Shown here one piece after another: positions 13,637-19,641 of a stretch of 19,641 bases of DNA. The translations under genes and the position numbers were made by a program. The notes under the pieces are model-generated. The model was not told where the DNA came from, made no database searches, and saw only the letters and a list, made by a program, of their open reading frames with translations. Origin of the DNA: an uncultured Paracoccaceae bacterium (GTDB lineage: Bacteria > Pseudomonadota > Alphaproteobacteria > Rhodobacterales > Rhodobacteraceae); NCBI GenBank assembly GCA_937916485.1, contig CALFSV010000248.1, positions 1 through 19,641 of the forward strand, read 5' to 3'. Position 1 is the stretch's first letter; each line of letters opens with the position of its first letter.

Positions 13637-13665
13637 CTTGAAACCGATTGAGGCCAACCACATCT
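13637..13665 (+). promoter_or_regulatory. Candidate sigma-32 (RpoH)-type promoter of rpoH
   Basis: CTTGAAA at 13637-13643 fits the -35 of heat-shock promoters. CCACATCT at 13658-13665 fits the CCCCATNT-type -10, with one mismatch. The gap from CTTGAA to the -10 is 15 bp, within the accepted range. The site ends about 35 bp before the rpoH start and would allow autoactivation. A weaker sigma-70-like pair, TTGGCT (13591) and CATACT (13615), lies upstream. Confidence 0.5.
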
Positions 13666-13699
13666 CCCATGTTAAGCCCTTATACATAAGGAGGGGATC

Positions 13700-14596
13700 A
13701 TGACGACATATGCAAATCTTCCGGCCCCGTCGCCGGAACAGGGAATGAACCGCTACCTGCAGGAAATCCGCAAGTTTCCCCTGCTGGAACCGGAAGAGGA
13801 ATACATGCTGGCCAAGCGCTGGGTGGATCATGAGGACACCGAAGCTGCCCACCGCATGGTGACCAGCCACCTGCGTCTGGCTGCCAAGATCGCTATGGGC
13901 TACCGTGGCTACGGCCTGCCGCAGGCCGAGGTGATTTCCGAGGCGAACGTGGGCCTGATGCAGGCCGTCAAGCGGTTTGACCCTGAAAAGGGGTTCCGGC
14001 TGGCGACCTATGCCATGTGGTGGATCCGCGCCTCGATCCAGGAATACATCCTGCGGTCCTGGTCTCTGGTAAAACTCGGCACCACCTCGGCACAGAAAAA
14101 GCTGTTCTTCAACCTGCGCAAGGCCAAGGCCCGGATCGGTGCCCTTGAAGAAGGCGACCTGCGGCCCGAGAACGTGGCCCAGATTGCCCACGATCTTGGC
14201 GTGACAGAGGATGAGGTCGTCTCAATGAACCGGCGCATGTCGGGGGGCGATGCGTCCCTCAATGCAATGGTCGGATCGGACGGCGAATCTGCGACGCAGT
14301 GGCAGGACTGGCTCGAGGACGAGGACGCCGATCAGGCTGGTCAGTACGAGGAACGCGACGAGCTTGAATCGCGGCGTGCCTTGCTGGCCGAAGCGATGGA
14401 AGTGCTGAACGAGCGGGAAAAGGACATCCTGGTGCAGCGCCGGTTGCAGGACAACGTGGTGACGCTGGAAGACCTGTCCAGCCAGTACAATGTCAGCCGC
14501 GAGCGCATTCGCCAGATTGAAGTGCGCGCCTTTGAAAAGCTGCAAAAACGGATGCAGGAGCTGGCCCGCGAAAAGGGCATGCTGACAGCAGCCTGA
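13700..14596 (+). CDS. rpoH: RNA polymerase heat-shock sigma factor RpoH (sigma-32)
   Basis: Directs RNA polymerase to heat-shock and other stress promoters. The 298-residue product has sigma regions in order: 1.2/2 from [19 protein letters not shown] (17-35), 2.3-2.4 in [20 protein letters not shown] (99-118), and region 4.2 in [20 protein letters not shown] (254-273). The RpoH box, QKKLFFNLR at 132-140, separates RpoH from housekeeping and other sigma factors. AAGGAGGGG stands four bases before the ATG, a strong ribosome-binding site. The gene ends at a strong intrinsic terminator and has a possible RpoH-type promoter. Many Rhodobacterales carry two rpoH genes; which one this is cannot be told. 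Confidence 0.96.
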   Translation: MTTYANLPAPSPEQGMNRYLQEIRKFPLLEPEEEYMLAKRWVDHEDTEAAHRMVTSHLRLAAKIAMGYRGYGLPQAEVISEANVGLMQAVKRFDPEKGFRLATYAMWWIRASIQEYILRSWSLVKLGTTSAQKKLFFNLRKAKARIGALEEGDLRPENVAQIAHDLGVTEDEVVSMNRRMSGGDASLNAMVGSDGESATQWQDWLEDEDADQAGQYEERDELESRRALLAEAMEVLNEREKDILVQRRLQDNVVTLEDLSSQYNVSRERIRQIEVRAFEKLQKRMQELAREKGMLTAA

Positions 14597-14625
14597 GGTT
14601 TTTGGCCTGACAGGACCCTGAAATC

Positions 14626-14658
14626 AAACCCCGCCGGATCGCTCTGGCGGGGTTTTTT
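14626..14658 (+). terminator. Intrinsic terminator of rpoH
   Basis: CCCCGCC (14629-14635) pairs with GGCGGGG (14646-14652) around a ten-base loop and is followed by six T residues (14653-14658). AAA before the stem extends the pairing with the T-run. This is a textbook Rho-independent terminator 30 bp after the rpoH stop, which separates rpoH from the oxidoreductase gene. Confidence 0.92.
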
Positions 14659-14721
14659 GTGGTACTGGCAGACAAGCCCGGCGGCAGGCGATAAGCTGGA
14701 GCAAAGGCAAGGGAGAAGACC

Positions 14722-15696
14722 ATGGCCAAAGCAGTTCGATGGGGCATTCTGGGGGCGGCGAATTTCGCCCGCGAACATATGGGGCCGGCCATTCATATGG
14801 CCGAAGGGGCAGAGCTTTCAGCGCTTGCCACCAGTTCACCAGCAAAGGCCGAGCCCTTTACAGCCTTCGCACCGGGGCTGCGCCTCCACGACAGCTACGA
14901 CGCGCTGCTGGCGGATCCCGACATCGATGCGGTCTACATCCCCTTGCCCAATCATCTGCATGTCGACTGGACCATCAAGGCGCTTGAGGCCGGCAAGCAC
15001 GTTCTGTGCGAAAAGCCGATCACCCTGCAGGCGTCCGATTTCGATCGCCTGATCGCCGCCCGGGACGCCAGCGGCAAGCTGGCCGCCGAAGCCTTCATGA
15101 TTGTGCACCACCCCCAGTTTGTCCGGGCCCGCGAACTGGTACAGGGCGGGGCGATTGGCAATCTGGTCCATGTGGATACGGTGTTCAGCTACAACAACAC
15201 CGATCTGTCCAACATCCGCAATCAGGCAGAGGCCGGGGGTGGGGGACTGCCCGATATCGGGGTCTACACCTTTGGGGCGGCCCGCTTTGTGACCGGGCAA
15301 GAGCCGGACAAGATCCTGTCCGCCCGGCTGCGCTTTGAAAACGGGGTCGATGTCTTTGCCCAGGTAGCGGCAGATTTTCCGGGCTTTACCTATGGGGCTA
15401 TCGTCTCGACCCGTCTCTTCAACCGGCAGGAAATCGTGTTTCATGGCGACGAAGGGCTGTTGCGGCTGACCTGTCCTTATAACGCCAACGTCCACGACAT
15501 GCCCCGGCTCGAGGTGGAAACCGCTGGGATGACCGTGACCTCGCAACGCTATCCGGGGATCAATCAATATGTCATTCAGGTTGAGAACTTTTGCAGAAGC
15601 GTCCGGGACGGGGTGGCCTATCCTTGCCCGCTTGGGTTCAGCCGGGGCACGCAGGAAATGATCGATATGGTCTTTGCCGTAGGCGGCAGAGGCTGA
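14722..15696 (+). CDS. Gfo/Idh/MocA family NAD(P)-dependent oxidoreductase
   Basis: A sugar- or polyol-type dehydrogenase of the Gfo/Idh/MocA family. The 324-residue product has an N-terminal Rossmann fold with VRWGILGAANFAREH at 5-19 as the nucleotide-binding loop, YIPLPNHLHVDW near 72-83, and the family's EKP motif (CEKPITL, E97-K98-P99). The C-terminal substrate domain starts near residue 120 and has GGGGLPDIGVYTFGAARFV with D178, the place of the conserved D/H active site. It has no lysine after GxGxxG and no Tat signal. The substrate is unknown; relatives include dihydrodiol and xylose dehydrogenases. GGGAGAAG precedes the ATG. It follows the rpoH terminator, so it has its own promoter, and the DUF4389 gene comes 17 bp later. 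Confidence 0.92.
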   Translation: MAKAVRWGILGAANFAREHMGPAIHMAEGAELSALATSSPAKAEPFTAFAPGLRLHDSYDALLADPDIDAVYIPLPNHLHVDWTIKALEAGKHVLCEKPITLQASDFDRLIAARDASGKLAAEAFMIVHHPQFVRARELVQGGAIGNLVHVDTVFSYNNTDLSNIRNQAEAGGGGLPDIGVYTFGAARFVTGQEPDKILSARLRFENGVDVFAQVAADFPGFTYGAIVSTRLFNRQEIVFHGDEGLLRLTCPYNANVHDMPRLEVETAGMTVTSQRYPGINQYVIQVENFCRSVRDGVAYPCPLGFSRGTQEMIDMVFAVGGRG

Positions 15697-15713
15697 CAAC
15701 GAGGAGACCAACA

Positions 15714-16022
15714 ATGCCTTTGAGTGACGACGACAAGGCCATGGGCCGAATGACGGGCGAACAGAACGAACCTGCGCAGCCTGAGAACATGGTTCTGCGG
15801 CTGGTCCATATGATCCTGATCGCCATCATGATCTCGATCGCGCAGACCGTTCTGGGGGTCGTGACGGTGATCCAGTTCGTCATCATGCTGATCAACCAGC
15901 GCCATCCGAACGAGAATTTGGCGGAATTCGGAACCTCTCTCGGGATCTGGATCGCCAAGGCTGCCCGCTACCAGACAGCCGCGTCAGAGGTGAAACCCTG
16001 GCCCTGGACCGAACTGGACTGA
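15714..16022 (+). CDS. DUF4389 family membrane protein
   Basis: The 102-residue product has an acidic, glutamine-rich N-terminus (to about residue 25), one long hydrophobic stretch at about residues 29-60 (LVHMILIAIMISIAQTVLGV onward) and a C-terminal tail with NENLAEFGTSLGIWIAKAARY and EVKPWPW. This is the layout of DUF4389, whose members have the motif of NENL...FG..L and a K-P-(F/W)-P-(F/W) end. The function is not known. GAGGAG lies nine bases before ATG 15714; an earlier in-frame start at 15591 lies inside the oxidoreductase gene and was rejected. The gene is 17 bp after the oxidoreductase and probably shares its transcript, although no functional link is evident. Confidence 0.85.
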   Translation: MPLSDDDKAMGRMTGEQNEPAQPENMVLRLVHMILIAIMISIAQTVLGVVTVIQFVIMLINQRHPNENLAEFGTSLGIWIAKAARYQTAASEVKPWPWTELD

Positions 16023-16039
16023 TGTTGGCTGGTGGACAG

Positions 16040-16065
16040 GTAAGGTGGGTTTAAACCCACCTTAC
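16040..16065. repeat. Palindromic repeat B, copy 2 (perfect 26-bp palindrome)
   Basis: GTAAGGTGGGTTT is followed directly by its reverse complement, giving a perfect 26-bp palindrome. It sits between the convergent ends of the DUF4389 gene (stop at 16022) and pepF (stop at 16078), a natural place for a shared bidirectional terminator. Its half-site is the same as in the element at 2939-2979. Confidence 0.85.
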
Positions 16066-16077
16066 TTTGAAGCCTGC

Positions 16078-17895
16078 CTATTCTTCCATCGCCTCGAGTT
16101 CGTCGATCATGCCTTCGATCATCGACAGGCCCTTGGCCCAGAAGTCGGGGTCGGAGGCATCAAGGCCGAAGGGGGCCAGAAGCTCTTTGTGATGCTTCGA
16201 CCCACCGGCCTTGAGCATGTCAAAGTACTTTTCCTTGAAGCTTTCTCCGCTTTCCTCGTAGACCGCGTAAAGCGCGTTCACGAGGCCGTCTCCGAAGGCA
16301 TAGGCATAGACGTAGAACGGTGAATGGACGAAATGCGGGATGTAGGCCCAGAAGGTCTCATACCCGTCCATGTAGTCGAATGCCTCGCCGAGGCTTTCGG
16401 CCTGCACTGACATCCACAAGGCATTGATATCGTCAGGCGTCAGTTCGCCCTGACCCCGTGCGGCATGCAGTTTGCATTCAAAGTCGTAGAAGGCGATCTG
16501 GCGCACGACCGTGTTGATCATATCCTCGACCTTGCCGGCCAGCAGGGTCTTGCGTTCGTCCGTGGTCTTGGCTGCCCCGAGGAGTTTCTTGAAGGTCAGC
16601 ATCTCGCCAAAGACCGAGGCGGTCTCTGCAAGGGTGAGGGGGGTGGAGGACAGCAATTCGCCCTGGCTCGCCGCCAGAACCTGGTGCACACCATGGCCGA
16701 GTTCATGGGCAAGCGTCATGACATCGCGGGGTTTGCCCAGGTAGTTGAGCATGACATAGGGGTGCACTTCGGTGACCGTGGGGTGTGCAAAAGCGCCCGG
16801 AGCCTTGCCCGGTTTGACCCCTGCATCGATCCAGCCACTGGTAAAGAAGGGCTTGGCAAGTTCGGCCATGCGGGGATCGAAGTCTGCATAGGCCTCCATG
16901 ACCGTCTTTTCGGCCTCGTCCCAGCTGACGGTCCGCGTCGCCTCGATCGGCAGGGGGGCGTTGCGATCCCAGACCTCCATCCGGTCCAGCCCCAGCCATT
17001 TGGCCTTGAGCTTGTAATACCGGTGCGAGAGGCGCGGATAGGCGTCCACGACGGCATTTCGAAGCGCCTCTACCACCTCGGGCTCGACATGGTTGGACAG
17101 GTGCCGCCCGGTTTGTGGGGTCGGCATGCCGCGCCAGCGATCCTCGATCTCTTTTTCCTTGGCCAGCGTGTTGTGGATCCGCGCGAAGGTCTTGACGTGC
17201 TGCCCAAAGACCTCGGCCAGAGCGCGTGCCCCTGCCTCGCGCCGTGACCGTTCGGGATCGGTCAGAAGGTCGAGTGTGCCCTCGATGTTCAGCTCTTCCC
17301 CGTCAACGGTGAAGGTGAGCCCGGCGATCGTCTCGTCAAAGAGCCGGTTCCAGGCGGCTGCGCCCACGGTGGACTGATCATGCAGGAACTTTTCCAGCTC
17401 GTCCGACAGTTGATAGGGCTTCATCGCCCGCATCCGGTCAAACACCGGTTTGTACCGCGCCAGATCGGCGTTGGCGGCCAGCAGAGAGGCCAGGTGCCCC
17501 TCGTCCAGCCGGTTGAACTCCAGCCCCCAGAAGACCAGCGGGGTGGTATAGGCGGTGATCCGGTCCTGGCAGTCGGACAGGAACTTGGCCCGCTCCGAAT
17601 CCGTGGTCATCTGGTAGTAGCGCAGTCCGGCGAAGGACATGATCCGCCCTGCGATCACGTCGATCTTTTCATAGCGCAGCACGGCGTCGAGCAGCCCGTC
17701 CGTGTCGAGTTGGTCGAGTTTGCCTTCATAGGCCTGGGCGAAATCGGCGCAGGCTGTCTCAAGCCAGTCCATATCCCGCTTGATCTCGGTCGAGGAGGCG
17801 TCCGGGTAAAGGTCCGTCAGATCCCATTCGGGCAGTTTGCCAAGGTTCTTGCCGCCATTGGCGTTGGCATCGAAGACGGGGCGGGGCAGTTGCAT
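16078..17895 (-). CDS. pepF: Oligoendopeptidase F (M3 family zinc metallopeptidase)
   Basis: A cytoplasmic zinc endopeptidase that cuts short peptides. Counting from the longer ATG (17907), the zinc motif HELGH is at residues 401-405 (MTLAHELGHGVHQVL). The third ligand is probably E428 in TLAETASVFGE, as in other M3 peptidases. The N-terminal helical part, beginning LPEWDLTDLYPD, and the C-terminal SPFYVYAYAFGDGLVNALY complete the family pattern. The length of about 605 residues is typical. I chose ATG 17895 because GAGG lies six bases before it; ATG 17907 has no good site. There is no signal peptide. Its 3' end faces the DUF4389 gene across a perfect palindrome, and a dispersed repeat lies upstream between it and the ligase gene. 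Confidence 0.95.
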   Translation of the reverse strand: MQLPRPVFDANANGGKNLGKLPEWDLTDLYPDASSTEIKRDMDWLETACADFAQAYEGKLDQLDTDGLLDAVLRYEKIDVIAGRIMSFAGLRYYQMTTDSERAKFLSDCQDRITAYTTPLVFWGLEFNRLDEGHLASLLAANADLARYKPVFDRMRAMKPYQLSDELEKFLHDQSTVGAAAWNRLFDETIAGLTFTVDGEELNIEGTLDLLTDPERSRREAGARALAEVFGQHVKTFARIHNTLAKEKEIEDRWRGMPTPQTGRHLSNHVEPEVVEALRNAVVDAYPRLSHRYYKLKAKWLGLDRMEVWDRNAPLPIEATRTVSWDEAEKTVMEAYADFDPRMAELAKPFFTSGWIDAGVKPGKAPGAFAHPTVTEVHPYVMLNYLGKPRDVMTLAHELGHGVHQVLAASQGELLSSTPLTLAETASVFGEMLTFKKLLGAAKTTDERKTLLAGKVEDMINTVVRQIAFYDFECKLHAARGQGELTPDDINALWMSVQAESLGEAFDYMDGYETFWAYIPHFVHSPFYVYAYAFGDGLVNALYAVYEESGESFKEKYFDMLKAGGSKHHKELLAPFGLDASDPDFWAKGLSMIEGMIDELEAMEE

Positions 17896-17958
17896 CGGAA
17901 ACCTCATGTTTTTGCTGGTCCTTACATAGTGTGCCGTCGCGCGGGTGGAAAGTGCGGA

Positions 17959-17990
17959 GCCTCCGGCGGGAGTATTTGGGACAAAGCGAA
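17959..17990 (-). repeat. Dispersed intergenic repeat A, copy 2
   Basis: The reverse complement of this 32-bp stretch matches 2867-2898 at 30 of 32 positions by eye, including ATACTCCCGCCGGAGG. It lies in the gap between the DNA ligase stop (18012) and pepF. It is the opposite strand of copy 1 relative to the window and follows the transcription direction of the genes on this strand. Confidence 0.75.
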
Positions 17991-18011
17991 GGGGGCCGGT
18001 GTCGGTCGTGG

Positions 18012-19601
18012 TTAGCCGAACTGTGCCAGCATCTGGCGCAGGTCCTCAAGCGTGTTGACCTCGCCTGCCGGTTTGTCCTGCCGCCAGCGCGCCATGCGCG
18101 GGAACCGGAGGGCCACGCCGGATTTGTGGCGCGGCGAGGCCTGGATCCCCTCAAAGGCGATTTCGAACACAAGGGTCGGTGTCACCTGCCGGACTGGGCC
18201 GAAGCGTTGTTGCGTGTTCTTGCGCACCCAGCCGGTGATGTCGCCGAATTCCGCGTCGGTCAGGCCGGAATAGGCCTTGGTGAAGGGGACAAGGCTGTCC
18301 CCATCGCGCACGGCAAAGGTGAAGTCCGTGAATAGGTTGGCCCGTCTGCCTGAGCCGGCCTGGGCATAGATCATGACCGCGTCGATGGTCAGGGGATCGA
18401 CCTTCCATTTCCACCAATCCCCTTTCTTGCGCCCCGCGAGATAGGGGCTGTCGAGCCGCTTGAGCATGAGCCCTTCGGCGCCGAGGTCCCGGCTTTCGAT
18501 GCGGGCGCGGGCGAGGGCCTCGAGGTCCTCAAACGGTACTTGTGGCGACACCCGCAGCGGCAGGTCGGACGGCAGGCTGGCGCAGAGCGTTTCCAGTTGC
18601 TTTCGTCGCGCCGAGAAGGGTTGCTGCCGGATGTCCGCGCCACCGGCCTCGAGCAGGTCGTAGGCCATCAGGATCACCGGGGCCTCAACCAGCAGCTTTT
18701 TCGGGACGGTCTTGCGCCCGATCCGCTTTTGCAAGGTTGCAAAGGGCAGCGGGCCATTGGTGTCATGGGCGAGGATTTCGCCGTCGATCACCGTGCCGGC
18801 TGGCAGGACGTCCTTGAGCACGGCCAGTTCGGGGAACCGGTCGGTCATCACCTCTTCCCCCCTGCTCCACAGGTGGTGCGATCCGGCCCGGCAGATCAGC
18901 TGGCCCCGGATGCCGTCCCATTTGCGTTCGGCGGACCAGGCCCCGACGGGGGTAATCTGGTCCGGCTCCTCAAGCCCGTAGGCCAGATAGAAGGGGTAGG
19001 GGCGCGACAGGGCGGCGGTCGGGTCGGGGACTTCGATCAGCCGGTGCCAGTTGGTTGTTTCGGGGGTCCAGTTGCCCATCAGCCGGTGGGTCAGTTCCGC
19101 CTCGTCTATGCCGGTGGCGAGGGCAAGGGCGCGTGTCATCAGTTTCTGGCTGACCCCGACCCGGAAACCCCCCGTCAGCAGTTTGGTGAACAGGAACCGC
19201 TCTGTCGGGGGCAGGCTGTCCCAGGCGGCCAGAATGCCAGCCTTGCGGCTTGCATCGTCTTGCGCCGAGAGGGTCTTGAGGTGTCCGATCCAGTGGGTGA
19301 GGCCGTGATCGGAGGTGGTCGTGGCGGGCGGCAGGATCAGGGCGATCGTTTCGGCCAGATCCCCCACCACAGGGTAGCATTCTTCAAACAGCCACAAGGG
19401 CAGCCCGGCCTTTTCCGCCGCCCATTCCCGCAGCACCGTGGCGGTGATCAACCGCCGTGGCCGCCGACCCGAGAACAGGGCAATAGTCCAGAGCCGGTCG
19501 TCCTCGGGGGCCGCGCGGAAGTAGCGGGCGAGCGCCTCGACCTTGGCCTTGGTCGAGGTGGTTTGGTCGATGGAGGCGTAGAGGGCTGCGAACCGCTTCA
19601 T
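18012..19601 (-). CDS. ATP-dependent DNA ligase, ligase-associated repair cluster type
   Basis: Seals nicks in DNA using ATP. The 529-residue protein has an N-terminal helical DNA-binding domain (about residues 1-200) and then the nucleotidyltransferase core. Motif I is ERKWDGIRG, with K227 as the adenylated lysine. Motif III lies near VIDGEILAHD, motif IV is EGLMLKRLDSPY, and motif V is the WWKWKVD stretch, followed by an OB fold. From memory it fits the PP_1105-type family (TIGR04120), often encoded beside an MBL-fold exonuclease, a DEXH helicase of the Lhr type and a metallophosphoesterase. It is unlike LigA, the NAD-dependent replicative ligase. The ATG overlaps the preceding gene's stop (ATGA). 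Downstream comes pepF, so the helicase and phosphoesterase do not follow here. Confidence 0.93.
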   Translation of the reverse strand: MKRFAALYASIDQTTSTKAKVEALARYFRAAPEDDRLWTIALFSGRRPRRLITATVLREWAAEKAGLPLWLFEECYPVVGDLAETIALILPPATTTSDHGLTHWIGHLKTLSAQDDASRKAGILAAWDSLPPTERFLFTKLLTGGFRVGVSQKLMTRALALATGIDEAELTHRLMGNWTPETTNWHRLIEVPDPTAALSRPYPFYLAYGLEEPDQITPVGAWSAERKWDGIRGQLICRAGSHHLWSRGEEVMTDRFPELAVLKDVLPAGTVIDGEILAHDTNGPLPFATLQKRIGRKTVPKKLLVEAPVILMAYDLLEAGGADIRQQPFSARRKQLETLCASLPSDLPLRVSPQVPFEDLEALARARIESRDLGAEGLMLKRLDSPYLAGRKKGDWWKWKVDPLTIDAVMIYAQAGSGRRANLFTDFTFAVRDGDSLVPFTKAYSGLTDAEFGDITGWVRKNTQQRFGPVRQVTPTLVFEIAFEGIQASPRHKSGVALRFPRMARWRQDKPAGEVNTLEDLRQMLAQFG

Positions 19602-19641
19602 GTGTCTTGCGCCTCGGGTTCGGTCTCGGGGTCAGGGTCAG
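19598..19641 (-). CDS. 3' end of a gene upstream of the ligase (probably ligase-associated exonuclease)
   Basis: Reading the minus strand in from the right edge gives a frame ending DPDPETEPEAQDT and a TGA stop at 19598-19600. The stop overlaps the ligase ATG as ATGA. The rest of the gene lies outside the window. In the known cluster the gene just before this type of ligase encodes an MBL-fold (beta-CASP-like) DNA exonuclease, so that is the likeliest identity. Thirteen acidic, proline-rich residues cannot confirm it. Confidence 0.5.
   Translation of the reverse strand, partial: DPDPETEPEAQDT

Noticed and set aside
13677..13690. Sigma-70 -10 element TATACAT just before rpoH
   Set aside because: A start from it would begin at or inside the ribosome-binding site AAGGAGGGG at 13688-13696, leaving no usable leader.
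1..19641. CRISPR arrays, insertion sequences, phage genes, toxin-antitoxin pairs
   Set aside because: No regularly spaced repeats, transposase, phage structural gene or recognisable toxin-antitoxin pair was found on either strand.

Overview
The window looks like chromosomal core DNA from an alphaproteobacterium of the order Rhodobacterales (Roseobacter/Rhodobacter group). The supports are: high GC; the order ribE - small unknown gene - ribB - ribH - nusB; an RluA-family pseudouridine synthase beside rpoH; several lineage-restricted small proteins (recognised from memory as DUF6324, DUF6476 and DUF4389 types); a GTTC-N7-GTTC LexA box; and a tRNA-His with A73 and no G-1, all of which are alphaproteobacterial habits. 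No phage, insertion sequence, integrase, CRISPR array or rRNA was seen. The species cannot be named from this sequence.

Layout. 1-1629: a kpsS-type capsule gene on the minus strand, back to back with the riboflavin block across a 150-bp intergenic stretch that can fold. 1630-5154 (+): ribE, an unknown gene, then after a repeat-bearing gap ribB-ribH-nusB with overlapping ends. RibB carries a GTP-cyclohydrolase-II-like tail that has lost its zinc cysteines. 5234-6135 (+): two small membrane proteins, the second HdeD/DUF308-like. 6392-6900 (+): mmcB, a PD-(D/E)XK DNA-repair nuclease gene behind a promoter whose spacer holds a perfect LexA box and whose transcript is predicted to be leaderless. 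6881-7078 (-): a DUF6324-type gene. 7251-7327 (+): tRNA-His(GTG).

7411-11990 (-): a five-gene operon, read tctC-tctB-tctA-atuA-DUF4387. A periplasmic-binding-protein-dependent tripartite tricarboxylate transporter is fused operonically to an AtuA/DUF1446 protein and its small DUF4387 partner. It looks like a compact uptake-plus-metabolism module for a carboxylic acid whose chemistry is not established, and it is the best candidate here for an undescribed system.

12190-16022: a DUF6476 gene and an RluC/RluD-type pseudouridine synthase whose start codons overlap head to head in one CCATGG; rpoH (heat-shock sigma factor) with a possible self-recognised promoter and a strong terminator; a Gfo/Idh/MocA oxidoreductase; and a DUF4389 gene. 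16078-19641 (-): oligoendopeptidase F, an ATP-dependent DNA ligase of the ligase-associated repair cluster, and the last codons of the preceding gene, probably its exonuclease partner.

Two short intergenic repeat families each occur twice: a palindrome built on GTAAGGTGGGTTT (2939-2979 and 16040-16065) and a 32-bp element containing ATACTCCCGCCGGAGG (2867-2898 and 17959-17990). Both copies of each lie outside genes. Start codons were chosen from ribosome-binding-site spacing. Family names come from sequence recognition without a database search.
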